Below, one piece after another: positions 12,240 to 23,878 of a stretch of DNA of 64,000 nt. Source of the stretch: Tamarix chinensis (lineage: Eukaryota > Streptophyta > Magnoliopsida > Caryophyllales > Tamaricaceae); contig CM060175.1 of NCBI GenBank assembly GCA_030549775.1, positions 14,891,955-14,955,954 of the forward strand. Reading direction: 5' to 3'. The notes under the pieces are model-generated. The model ran no database searches and had not been told where the DNA came from. It worked only from the letters and a program-made list of their open reading frames with translations. Position 1 is the stretch's first letter. Every line of letters starts with the position of its first letter. A program made the position numbers and the translations under genes.

Positions 12240-12548
12240 ATACTATTATTATTATTATTTATATATTTGATATGTATTATTATTATTATCAGTGTTAATG
12301 TTTTTATTATTATTTATGTTGAGGGCTGAAGCCCTATTGTATTATAATTCAATTTTATTATTATTCTTCTTATTATTTCTATTATTACTATTATTAATAT
12401 TAACATATTATTATTATTATTATTACTTCCTATTTCAAATTTCTATTATTCTTATTCCATTATTATTAATACAACTGTTTTACCATTAGTGTTGTTAATA
12501 ATGTTATTGTTGTTGTTATTAATAATATTATTATTATTATAATTATTT

Positions 12549-12580
<32 letters not shown>

Positions 12581-12847
12581 TTCAAGTGTGAATATTATTA
12601 TTTTATATAGGGCTAAAACCCTATTGTGCTTATTTTAAATTTTAGTAGTAGTATTATAAATATCATGTCTTATCATTATTAAGGTTATTAGTATTTTTAT
12701 TATTATTAGTATTTATTATTACTATTTATTAAGTTATTATTATTCAATGTGGGGTGGAAACCCTAATTTTTTTATTATCTTTGATCATTATCTTTACTAT
12801 TATTACCATTATGGTTATTATTATTTTGTAATATTATTACGGCCTTT

Positions 12848-12894
<47 letters not shown>

Positions 12895-13150
12895 TAATAT
12901 TAATATTAATATTATTATTATTATTATTATTTCATCATCATTATTATTATTACTAAATTTGGTTATTTATTTTAGTAATATTATTATTAGTACTATTCTA
13001 GTAAAGGGGCTGAAGCCCTTTCACTATATTTTTGAGTAATGTCCTTTTTATTATTATTGTTACTATTTTTATTATTCTTATTAATATTGATATTATTTTG
13101 GTATTTTGCTATTATTATTTTAATATTTTATCAAAAGCCTAGTCTTATAT
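12240..13150 (+). repeat. (ATT)n-rich block with embedded short stem-loops in A1
   Basis: Long imperfect ATT runs plus an (ATC)n run at about 12846-12893. Four short inverted repeats interrupt it: 'gggctgaagccct' (12324), 'gggctaaaaccct' (12609), 'ggggtggaaaccct' (12751) and 'ggggctgaagcccttt' (13006). Equivalent motifs occur in A2, A3 and A4. The long hydrophobic readings in this block are translations of the microsatellite. Confidence 0.85.
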
Positions 13151-13586
13151 TAAGTTAGCGATTAATAGTATTTTTGATAGGAGGGAGTCTAATTTTAGCT
13201 TTTCCCTCATAATAGGTAAAACCAGTTAAAGGCCTAAGGAGCATAGGAGCGTGCTCTGAGACCAGTATCATTTTAGGTAAGGGTGTTACTAAGGCCTTTT
13301 GTGTGTTGATATGCATTATGTGCTTCACATGCTATGTATCCTATGTTTATCATTATCAATTATTTCATATGTGGTATAACGGGGAGTTGAAGTATGTTTT
13401 TGTATGGCATGTGTACTATATGTGATAAAATTTTGTGGTATGTAATGATATGTGTTGTGACTCTATAAGACATACATGTAAGGATGTTAATGTGGTATGG
13501 GTGGGAGAAAGGATGAAAAAGGAGAATGGGGAAAATAACTTGACTAAGGGATGTGAGTTGACCTAAGTATTTTAATGATTCATGAG

Positions 13587-13800
13587 TGGAAGAATCTAAT
13601 TGAGGGTTTCGTGTGGAAGAATCTAATTTATGGTTTTATATGGGAGAATATAATTTATGGTTTTGTATGAAAGAATATAATTTATGGTTTCATATAGGAG
13701 AATATAATTTATGGTTTTGTGTGGGAGAATATAATTTATGGTTTTACGTGGAAGAATATAATTTATGGTCTTGTATGGGAGAATCCAATTTATGGTTGTA
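13587..13800 (+). repeat. 27-bp minisatellite of A1 (about 8 copies)
   Basis: The unit is of the form 'gggagaatataatttatggt' plus 'tttgtat'. Because 27 is a multiple of three, an open frame (13613-13843) with a 9-residue period results. The inverted equivalent in A3 lies near 28455-28690. Confidence 0.85.
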
Positions 13801-14215
13801 TTATGGTTGCATGGTGATATTGGGGTTTGTATGGTTGTATTAATGGTTGCATGGTGGTATTAATGGTTGTATAGTGGTATTAATGGTGGCATGGCATTAT
13901 TAGGGTTTGTATGGTGGTATTAGGGTTTGCATGGTAGTATTAGGATTTGCATGGTGGTATTAGGGTTCACATGGTGGTATTAAGGTTCGCATGGGGGTAT
14001 TAGGGTTCACATGGTGGTATTAATGGTTGTAAGGTGGTATTAGGGTTTGCATGGTGGTATTAGGGTTTATATGGTGGTATTATTGGTTGTATGGTGGTAT
14101 TAATGGTTGTATAGTGGTATTAGGGTTTGCATGGTGGTATTAGGGTTTGCATAGTGGTATTAATGGTTGCATGGTGGTATGGTGGTATTAGGGTTTGCAT
14201 GGTAGAGTTAGGGTT
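13800..14215 (+). repeat. 20-bp minisatellite of A1 (about 20 copies)
   Basis: The unit alternates between 'tagggtttgcatggtggtat' and 'taatggttgtatggtggtat'. The A3 equivalent at about 28140-28390 is shorter, and A2 (about 32010-32100) retains only a few related units. Confidence 0.9.
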
Positions 14216-14544
14216 TTGCATGGGAGTGAAATTTACGTATGAAAGGTTGATTTGAGATGTAAGGAAGGTAATGTAAGTGTTATTTGGGTGTTTGAACATT
14301 TTAGATGAAAAATAATACATGGAGATTATATAAGGGTCCGTAGGAGATTGAACTAGGGTTTGTGTGGATAATTAGGGTTTGTTGTGGTTGCTTGGAATTT
14401 TTGTATTATCATGTGTGTTGGTGATTAAAGTGTAATTATGATTGTGGAATTTTCTGATTTGTGATGTTTAAAGTGTAAAGGGAATGATTCATGCATGTCT
14501 AGGATAAAAGCTTATGAATAAGATACTTAAAACATTAATCACGT

Positions 14545-14900
14545 AAAGTGGAAAGTGTTGAGCCGGGCCCAGACCAATCCACCAGCATAATAGTGGCCAG
14601 GTACTGCGGTAGCCTAGAGACCGATCCACTGGCTTAATAGTGGTAGGGTATGTTACCCTAGTGACCGATCCACTGGCTAAAATAGTGGGGGATCTCGAGC
14701 GCAACAAACCAAACCATATATGTTTTTAAGATGTAGGAAGACACTAATGACTTACAATGGAACACCGTGCGAGAAGGGGCCAAACCGATCCACCGGCATA
14801 TAAAAGTGGTAAGGCATGTACCCTAAGTGACCGATCCACCGACTAATAGTGGCCAGGAGCCAAAAGTGCCCTGGGGACCGATCCACCAGCATAATGAAAT
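14545..14900 (+). repeat. CCGATCCACCGGC tandem module of A1
   Basis: Words 'accgatccaccggc' or 'gaccaatccaccagc' followed by 'ataatagtgg' recur about every 60-70 bp, five to six times. The same module lies at 1930-2290, 27295-27640 (inverted) and 32720-33080. Confidence 0.85.
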
Positions 14901-15033
14901 AATTAAATCTAAACTATATTGGACCTTGGCATTTTCACCCGATCATTCATTTGCCTTTATGTTATTGTGTCGGTGATTATGCCCTGTTATTATTCTACAT
15001 GGATTATGTGTTTATGTGTTGGCCTTAGTGTTC

Positions 15034-15095
15034 GGTTACCTTACTCAGTACGTAGCGTACTAATCACCCGTTTCATGGGTGTTGCTCATTCCCAC
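15034..15095 (+). promoter_or_regulatory. Conserved dyad block of LTR (AGTACGTAGCGTACT)
   Basis: The block holds the inverted repeat AGTACG-TAG-CGTACT (15047-15061) followed by CACCC-gtttcat-GGGTG, then 'ttgctcattccca'. It recurs in all copies retaining this part (2434, 27040-27100 inverted, 33261) and, in diverged form, in other LTR families at 54032 and 56801. The role is unknown; conservation across families suggests a functional RNA or DNA element. Confidence 0.6.
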
Positions 15096-15503
15096 AAGTA
15101 GTAGGCCCTTCTGATTTGTGCAGGTGGGTGAGACATCAGTCGGGGCTGAGTGTTGAGTATGTTTGGCTCGAAGTTCGAGAGTAGTGTGGCTGGACCTCTC
15201 TTCTTGTTATCTTATTTATTTCTATTATTTCTTCTTATGTCGGATTTATCTTGTTTGATTTATTACCTCGTATTAAATATTTCAAATAAACCTTTTATCA
15301 ATTGTAAGGTTATTCCCTCCAAGGAATTTTTATTCCGCACTCTGATTTCCATTTGATTCGTGATTCTTTTACGCACACTCTGATTTTTTTATGACCTTTC
15401 TAGTTATTTATGAACTATTGGTTTGAGTTTCATGTTAATAATTTTCTTTATCCTTAGCATTTGGTACTGAAACGGTCGGAGAGAATCGGTTTGGTACTAA
15501 GTG

Positions 15504-15601
15504 TGGCTGTAGCATCCCCAGAATTCACGGATTTTAATTTAAATATTTCTATGATAAATTCTTCCACTTTTAAAAAAAGTAGTGAATTTTGGGGTGTTAC
15601 A
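15504..15601 (+). other. 3'-terminal hairpin of LTR A1
   Basis: 'gtagcatccccagaattcac' pairs with 'gtgaattttggggtgttac' at the LTR end, giving a stem of about 19 bp with three mismatches or wobbles and a loop of roughly 55 nt. The same arrangement is found at the ends of A0, A2, A3, A4 and the family C LTR. Confidence 0.7.
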
Positions 15602-18600
15602 TATAGCGACCGGATAGTTCATTTCTATACAAAAGTTTCAAGAGAGCACTTATGTTCTCCATCATAGAGATCATCTATGATAACACACCAATATCAGTGG
15701 AAATCATGGTAACTGTATAAAAGTAAATAACATCATCTAATACTCTTGGTCATAAACTAAGGTAGTGATAATATCATTACATCATTCGATATCTTAAACC
15801 TTAAATGTCAATACACCCTGAGTACACAAGTGGTGTAACATATAGTAGAAGAGGTATCATAACCATTTGTGGGTTCCCTTGCTTGCAAATGTATACCTGT
15901 AAGAGAATATAATACTAGTCACCCTCGGTTAGCTACTTTGAGAGTTGGAAAATCATAGGAAAAATATCTTGAATGTTCTTAGCCTAAACTATTGAGTGAA
16001 TAGTCTCCTACTCTCTTCTCTAAGCTTACCTTATTTGGATACCTTACCTATACCCCATAAACCCTTATTTTTACCTTTCTACCTTAAAACTATAAATTTA
16101 AGTTAGCTAATCTATGATTAACTGGGTCATACCTTCAATTAAATGCCTAATATCGTTCCTAATCTTTTTGTCCAAGGCATCTAGTTGTTTATTAGAGTTG
16201 AGCGGTTTTCACTTTTCTTTTTATATTTTCTTAATTTCTATTAACCTCAAACCAATCTCTATACCCAACATTTTTATATATTTGGTTTTCTAGATTAATT
16301 CTTCACCTTTCCCTAATCTTTCATAAAATTTGGGAATTTTTTTTTATTATTTCCCCTATTATTAATCATTTATTAGATATTTTATCTTACCTAAACCATT
16401 TTTAATATTTTTTTGTCTTTCTTTGACATAAGGAATTCAAAATTCAAACCCTCTTACCCCTCATAATTGTATCATGCATTGTATTTGCTCAGTTAATGAA
16501 AAATCTATTTATAATTCCCTCAATCACCTTCAACAACTCTTTAACACTCTTTTATCCATGAAAATCACTCCCACCACTCCTCTTGCTTGAAAGCAACCTT
16601 CCATATGATTTCACCCTCTCTCTTCTACCTTGGTTAACAACCATAAGGGGTGTATGTCCTTTGATTTGTCATTTTACTCTTAGTAAAATTCCTTGCTACT
16701 ACTTTACTCTTTCCTCTTTCATCTCTTTTTCTTCTTCTTTATTTTTTTGGTGTGTTTTCTCTTGGGTTTTTTACTTTGTAATTAAGCCTTCTCCTCCTCT
16801 TCTCTCCATTTTGTTTCATCTTTTTACCTATAAAATCTTAGACTCTAACTCTTTGGTGTTTGTTCAAAGTAAAGGTTTTGAGCCTATTCCAAGCCTTATT
16901 ATTTAAGCCATAAGGGTTAATCTCCTCACCTTTAAATTTTCTCTATAATTCTAATCCTTATTATAATTATTTATATAATTCTTGTATTTTTGTCATGGGT
17001 AATCAAAGCGTGGAAGGAGGTGTTTAGGAGTAATTTTTTCTTAGCGAGTGAAATAGCTTTCAGTGAAGATACATATCTCTAGTTTAGAGCAATTGTTGCT
17101 ATATGTTAATTTTTTGCACTTCCATGTTATCATTTAGCTTTTACTTTTAGTCATATCCATGTATTAATAGGTAAATTCATTATTTAATGAATTTTATGAA
17201 TTTATGTATAGTTTCTACATTATATGCCTTGCTTGTCTTTGCCATAAAATCTCAAGCATGATGGTGTATTATATTAAGTTAATAAGTCCATGGATGAGTA
17301 GATTTAATCATTTTTAAATATTATAGTTGGTGTTCTATGCTGAGTTTGCAAGATTGAGGTTTTAGACATGTGATGGTTTCATCCATTCAGCCATTTGGGC
17401 TTTTGTGGACTATTTTAATTAAATCTAATTATATTTTTGAGTTTCTAATAATTAAGGGTGGTTGTGTGTAATTTTGGTGAACTTTGGAAACTTGTAGAAT
17501 TTTGTGGGTTATATGAGTATTTCAGTATTAATGGTAAATTTGATATCTTTCTGAGTTTTTTTGTGGGAATGGGTATGTTATTATATTCTTTGAAGTCTTT
17601 TCGTTAACTTTGATATATATTATATTAAGGTTTTAATGCCTATGTCCTAAGTTATGATAATAATTAGTTTGGAAGTGTTTAGGTAAATTAAGGGCATTCT
17701 GATCTTTTTGGACATCATCTGGAAATATGAGGTTGTATAAGCATTTGTGGGTTATAAAAATATTAAGTGTGATATATGAAACATTAAAGAAAAATAGGGG
17801 TATTATAGGTACAATAATATATATAAAAAGCTTAAATTGAGAATAGTAATAAAAATGGGTAATATCTATATTTTATGTGTGAATTGTTGGAGCTAGGTTA
17901 TGATTTTTAGATGTGACATTCTTAACAATATATTGTGATAGTATGTTAAATTTTGTTATTTAGAGGGCCATATAGATAGAGTTCTGACATTATTGTGAAG
18001 TAGGGTTTATAAGGGCATTATGATATTTTCCCTTGTAAAAATTGCCTTTTGTACTTAATATCTCATCTTATGTCTACATTTACTTCATGTGATTATAGCA
18101 TGACCAATATGTTTAATCAGGGATGCATCTAAGTGTTCTAGATATTATTAATTATTTGAATGAATTCATGATAATCGAAGATCCTTATGAAGTGTTTATA
18201 AGTAGCTTTCATCATAATAAGTCAATGGTAATAAAAGTAGGAAGTACAATGACATTAAGTAAATCAAGTAATGCATTTGTTATGTGATAAGTGTTGATCA
18301 AGGTACTAATAAAATATTAATACTTAAAGTGGAAAAAGACATGAGTCAGTACTAATCATTGAATTATTGAAATAATTGATGGGCTTTATCAAAATAGACA
18401 ACCCTAATCTACTCTATATTAATCTAATCCACTAGCCTATAGGGGGTATGTGTATTTAAGGATTAGAAGTTTACTAGTGGCCTAAACATATTTTACCCTA
18501 TATATAAGAGTATTAATGATTTTGACTACATCTATTTGATCTGTGAAAAAAGAAGAGAGTATTTTTACTATCAGTTCCTTGGACTCAATGTGTTAAGTAA

Positions 18601-18841
18601 ATGGGTTGTATGATCACCTAAGTATGGTTTTTAATATAATTAAATTTTAGACCATCTCGTACCATATGTAGTGTGCAGATTTAGTGCTCCCTTATTATGG
18701 ACTTATATGTTATGCATGCCTTGATCTAGTAACATGTATTAGTACCTTAGTCAATATGCAAGTATTAACCGTCATTTTTATAGGCGTTGTTCATTCCTAT
18801 AAACAAACAACCTAATTATTAATGTTTAGGTTTTTTATGAT
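15602..18841 (+). mobile_element. Gypsy remnant continuation and family B LTR, 5' part
   Basis: The first ~300 bp probably continue the sequence interrupted by A1. From about 16240 the sequence aligns by eye with 48040 onward ('tttttatatatttggttttc'), and 18290-18500 aligns with 51490-51760 ('attaatacttaaagtggaaa' versus 'attaataattaaagtggaaa', then 'aacccta..ctact', 'ccactagcc'). That defines family B. A TATA-like CTATAAAAT is at about 16828. A diverged dyad block occurs near 18760. The LTR is interrupted at 18841 by A4 and resumes at 21687. The exact start was not found. Confidence 0.5.
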
Positions 18842-19760
18842 TTTAACACCCCTAAAATTAAATTTTTTTTTTGCGAAAGAATTAAAATAGAAATATTTAA
18901 ATTAAAACCCGTGAATTCTGGAGATGTTACTGCCATACTTAGTACTAAACTGGTTCTTTCCGACCGCTTCAGTACCAAGTGCTAAGGCTAAAGAAAAGAT
19001 TATCATCTAAAATCAAACCAACAGTTCATAAGGAAATAGAAAGAATCATACATCAAAATCAGAGTACGCATAAAGTTAATAATAAGATAGAAATCAGAGT
19101 GCAAAGTTAAAATTCCTCGGAGGAAATAATGTTGTAATTGATAAAAGATTTATTTGAAATACTCAATACAAGTAATAAATAAAAAAAAATTCGATACAAA
19201 CGAAATAACAAACGGACATAAATCTCAAAAATAATGAATACAACCACGACACTCTCGAACTTTGAGCCAAAAAACGCTCAACACTCAGCCCCACCGGATG
19301 TTTCGCCCACCTACACAAAGTCAGAAGGGCATACTAAAACGACGCCGATCTTGGAGCACGCTCCTATGCCTCCTTAGGGCTTTGACAAAATAATAACATA
19401 TTAATAAAATAACATTAACAAATTACTATTTTTGCTAAAGGTATAAGAAATAATATAAATATTATAGAAGTTGATAATATAGGGTTAAAGACTTTACCCT
19501 AATAATAATAATAATGATGATAAAAACCATAATAATATTACAAAATAATAATAACTATAATGATAATAATAGTATGGATAATATTTGAAGATAAAGAGAA
19601 GTAGGGTTTCTAACCTACATAGAATAATAATACTAACACTTGAAAATAATAATAATAATAATAACAACAACAACAACAACAATAATAATAGAAAAACTAA
19701 TATTAAAATATTTATAATAATAATAATAATGAAATATTAATAGTAGTAATTTTGAAATAG

Positions 19761-19793
<33 letters not shown>

Positions 19794-21686
19794 TAAACAC
19801 ATATTAATATTAATAATAGTAATAAAATAAATAATAAGGGTAATAATGCTAAAATTGAATTAAAAATTACAATAGGGCTTCAGCCCTCAATAGAAATAAT
19901 AATAAAAACATTAATAATAATAATAATACATATTAAAAATAGACATAATAATGATAATAATAATAGTAATATATTCAAATAATTGAAATAAAATAAACTA
20001 AGGCTTATAAAAATAGGGAAAATGGTTGAGAGGGTCTAGGGTTCAACCTCAGGCTGGAGGGGATGAGCGGCACCGGTGGTGGTGCACGAAGGCGGTGGCG
20101 GTGGCCGGAAAAAGGGAAGAAAAGGGTAAAAGTTAAACGCGGGGACAAGGAGAGGCAGAATGGAGGTGGGAGTTGGGGTGTTTAGGGTTGCCTAGGTGGA
20201 GAGGGACAGAATAAGGGTGGTGGCGTAGCCAAAGGTGGCAGCGCACGGTGGCTGAATGGGGAAGAAGAAGAGAAAGAGAGAAGGAGAGGGAGGGAGAGGA
20301 AAGAAAGGTAGGGGAAGATAGGGGAGGGTCTGAAAAAGAGAATGGGAGGAGAAAGAAGTGACGGAAGAGGCGACTAATGGTGGTTTGAAGGGCGGCGGTG
20401 GTAGGAGAAAGGGTTGTTTGGGAAGGCTACTTTGCATAGCCAGGGTGACTTGTGCAAGAAGAATTAAGGGATATGGGACGCTAAGTTAGTTAGAGGGCGG
20501 AGCAAGGATGATTTTGGTAGGCAGATATGGCGACGAAGTTGGCAGATGGCGTCGGGTGAGTCGTCTAAAGGGGCGTCAGTGGCAAGGTCGTGAAATTCTG
20601 GGTAAGAAATAAAAGCTCAATACAAGGCTATTATGGGGGTATTTATAGGATTTAGAAGAGAGGTTAGGGTTTTGTGGGTCAGCTAAGGGTAAGTAAGGTA
20701 GGGTTTCGGTCACCGATGGCGAGGTTGGATGGCAGAAATCAAAACGGGGCAAGGGTTGTGGTAGGTTGGGAGAGAGGAAAAATGTGCGCGAGAAGAAAGG
20801 AGAATGGTTGGATGATGGGGTCGACAGATCGACAGAAAAAATAGAGGGGAAATGGCCGGTCAAAGAGGCAAGATCGGCGATGGATTTCTCGGAGGTGGCG
20901 GTGAGTTGCAGGTTGGCGATGGGGACGGTACGAAGAGCTGGGGAAGAAGAAAGGAGGAAGAAAGGGCTGGACCAGCGGTCCAGGGAAGAAAGAAAAGAAA
21001 GAAAAAGTAAGGAACCGGCCGAGCGCAGGTGACGAAGAAACTTAAATGAAACGCAGTGTTTCGGTGAAACAAGGGATGAAACGCAGCGTAGAGAGGGACA
21101 AAAGAAGACGATGGCCGTGCGGGCTGGTCCGTGCCGAAGAAGGAAGAAAAGGAAAGGAGAATTGGGCCACTGGCTGGCCCAGGTCGGGGAGGGAAAGAAG
21201 AAAAAGAAAAGAAGAAGAAAGAAAAAGGAAGAAAAAGAAAGGAAAAAGGAAAAATGGAAATAATGGGTTGGGTTAATTAAATTAATTAAGATATTTGGGA
21301 TGTTTAAAAAAATATTTAAATAAAATAATATTTAAATCCCTTTTTAGGTTAATTTAGGATTTTTGAAGGATTTTCCATAAATTTCATTTTAATTAGCAAA
21401 ACACCCTAATTTTCTCCGATTAAATTATTTATAAAATTAATATTAATTTGAAACTATTTTATCCTTCTTATTTTAAATAAAATAATTTATTTAATTAATT
21501 TCTAAAATAATATCCTTAATTAGCTAAAATACCCAAAATTTTCTAATAAAAATAGTTATAAATTTCTTCTTAAATTGCCCTAATTAATTTCCTTTTATTT
21601 TAATAAAAATAAATTTTTTAATTAATTTTTTTAATAAAATTTTATTTAACTATAATTAATAAAATTAGAATTTTCGGGGCATTTCA
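18842..21686 (-). mobile_element. Family A LTR A4, internally deleted (2,845 bp)
   Basis: On the plus strand it opens TTTAACACCCC (one change from TGTAACACCCC) and closes GGGGCATTTCA at 21686. Flanks are ATGAT (18837-18841) and ATGAC (21687-21691), a four-of-five match. TATAAATA (minus) is at 20640-20647. Relative to A3, everything between 'cagaagggcat' (19331) and 'aaacgacgccgatcttgg' (19340) is missing, about 2 kb including the dyad block, the CCGATCC modules and both minisatellites. The junction shows a CTA shared by both deletion ends. Confidence 0.85.
20640..20647 (-). promoter_or_regulatory. TATA box of LTR A4
   Basis: TATAAATA on the minus strand, 1,039 bp from the LTR 5' end, in the conserved context 'ataaatacccc'. 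Confidence 0.7.
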
Positions 21687-22073
21687 ATGACCATCTTAGT
21701 AACTTTGTTAAGTTTGATGCACTCCTTAGGGAAGAGTGATTGTACCATTGGGTCTCAGGGGTAGAGTTTAAGTTATCCGATAGCTAGAGTTTTTGTCTGG
21801 ATACCTTATGGACTCTTGAATGCATGCCTTCTATGTGTTGCATTATGATTTGTATTGTACTTGGAGTTTTATCTCCAAAGTCTTATCTATGTTCATAAAA
21901 TCCTTTTATTATATTTATATCTTGTTTAAATACTTAATGTTTTTGCCTTATGCTTGATATGAGAATCTTACGAAAATCGGACTCATATCAAGTACAGTTG
22001 TAACACGTAATTATTTTAAATTTAATTTCTACAAAGGTTGAAAATTTTTAACAGTAAATTTTAGAGTGGTATA
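21687..22073 (+). mobile_element. Family B LTR, 3' end
   Basis: It contains 'tatcaagtacagttgtaaca' (21984-22003), which matches the pre-terminal segment of the LTR ending at 54528 ('gtcaagtacagtggtaacac'), and a decayed terminus TAGAGTGGTATA near 22073. It resumes the LTR interrupted by A4. Confidence 0.5.
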
Positions 22074-23878
22074 ATAATGTTGAATGATTTCTTTAATTTT
22101 TTTATTGTACCCAAATTATAAACCATGTCAAAGATCATATGCCTTAATATCCTATTACCCCCACATAAATATCTCATAATTTCTTTCATGTCCTATTAAG
22201 GGTAATTCAGGTGGAAATATCCATTATTTATCCAATTTATGCCAAAAAAGGACAAGTCCGAATTATTGCTAGCCTTTTGTATTTAAATCATCACTTAACT
22301 CTAATTATTTTCCCTTTATATTCCTAAGTCAATGTTTAGATAAAACCTAAGTTTAAGGTCAAAATTAAGTCTAAAAGGTCAAACAAGCCAAACAAGTAAG
22401 GTGGGATGGTCAACATATCTCAAACATGCACTGAGAAAGAGTGGGTTGAACCCACAAATATAATGAATTAAATCAAGTTTTGAAACCAAAAACATGTTGG
22501 AAGTTAGGGTAATCAGTTGAACAAGCATGCATATCAATCGACCAACTAAAAGTCAAACTTAGTTGACTAGTTAACAAAAATGCTTAATAGAAAAATATGC
22601 ATGATTAGTAGACCAAAGAAGCAAAAAAATTAACTAGTTGGAGAAATTATACTTAGTTAACCAAAAATGTCCATCACTCGATGGGATTATAAGGGACAAA
22701 ATCCTTTGGCATTCATAAGAAACCAACATTGGATCTTCAAAAACCAACATTGGAAACTGAATGTAGACATTTCCAATTCATATGAAACATAGATCCTTTA
22801 GCATTCATGCATTTGAATAAATTCAAATCAAAAACCTAAAATGCTTGACAATTGACATTTAATCATGCTTGAAAACTCATTAAATAGTAAAACTCATGCT
22901 CACACACTAAAATATTTATTAAGGCTTAAAAATTTTATAACATGAACTCTATTGCATGCTTTTATGTACTTTATCAAAAAATGATAACGCCCACATAACC
23001 ATTAACATATATACTTGCATATAGTTCAGAATCCTAAAGCCTACACAACTTCACATGCTCATTTTCCTCACATAATAAGGTAAGAATGACTTATGTTAGC
23101 AAGAAAGAGCAAAACTAAAGAGAAGAGACTTAACACAAGTTGCAAAAAACTTCAATCATTAAAAGTACATCTAAAATCCACTCATGAAAACTTAGAAAAG
23201 CTTTCTCAAACATATAAAACTAAAAGAAATTTTAAAAAATTGAGAAGGCAAAGAATAAATCAACCTCCTCTAAAAATAGGGAAAAACCAAGATAAGGAGT
23301 TATACATTCAACTTTTCCTAAATCTAACCCTCCTTTGTTTAAGGAAAAAATAGGGAATTAGGTAGAGAATTAGAAAAAGGAAAAATAAAGAATAAATCTC
23401 GGAAGCAAGAGACCAAGATGAAGGGTTATATTTTCAAAGGTATGACGTGAGAGAGAAAATGGAAGGTTTGCATCATTTTTATTACCTAGCAAATTTTTCA
23501 ACATGTTTTCTTGCTATATAATACTCAAACCTTTTTGCTATTGTTAATATAAGGGTGCATCAATAATATATTATCCAACCTTTGAGCTTTTAGTCTATGA
23601 ATTATTGAATTAAAAATAAACGTATATGTCATATAAGCATAGACATAGAGCTATCATTATAATCATTTTTACGGCATATATATGGTAGCCTTAGGTAGAT
23701 TAGTCTTACTCAAAAGAAGATATATCGATTATAGAGTAGCAAGAAAATGAAACAAGCAATTTTATTTTATATCATTCTGTTGTGGTTGTGATTTGTGTCA
23801 ACAATGTTTTATGATAATATATATATATATGTATACACCTTTTATGGCAAGAATTAAGAAACACTCTAGTTTCCTGAG
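22074..23878. other. AT-rich DNA with an inverted family C fragment
   Basis: The minus strand of 23068-23095 carries 'aagtcattcttac', matching the family C segment near 8395. The 22500-22680 stretch contains 'caatcgacc' and 'gttgactagtta' words like those at 8700-8980. A short AT-dinucleotide run lies at about 23817-23830. No gene was found; the open frame at 23093-23353 is lysine-rich without recognisable features. Confidence 0.4.

Larger units (their letters stand above)
10542..15601 (+). mobile_element. Solo LTR A1, giant family A LTR (5,060 bp)
   Basis: The element starts TGAAATGCC and ends GGTGTTACA (TG...CA with imperfect terminal inverted repeats), flanked by an exact 5-bp duplication TATAG at 10537-10541 and 15602-15606. 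Internal order: AT-rich segment (10542-10970), T/C tract (10975-11050), GC-rich part, TATAAATA (11556), pyrimidine-rich leader (11585-12170), (ATT)n block (12240-13150), 27-bp and 20-bp minisatellites (13587-14215), CCGATCCACCGGC modules (14545-14900), conserved dyad block (15034-15095), terminal hairpin (15504-15601). It encodes no recognised retroviral domain. Intact ends with a duplication and no internal region indicate a solo LTR. The size resembles the very long LTRs of LARD-type or Ogre-type plant elements, but I cannot assign the lineage. Confidence 0.92.

Noticed and set aside
13613..13843. 76-aa frame with EYNLWF repeats
   Set aside because: Product of the 27-bp minisatellite; the frame stays open because the unit is a multiple of three.
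13800..14215. CRISPR-like array of 20-bp repeats, or a telomere-type TAGGGTTT repeat
   Set aside because: There are no unique spacers between units, and the unit is an LTR minisatellite that only contains TAGGGTTT as part of a 20-mer.
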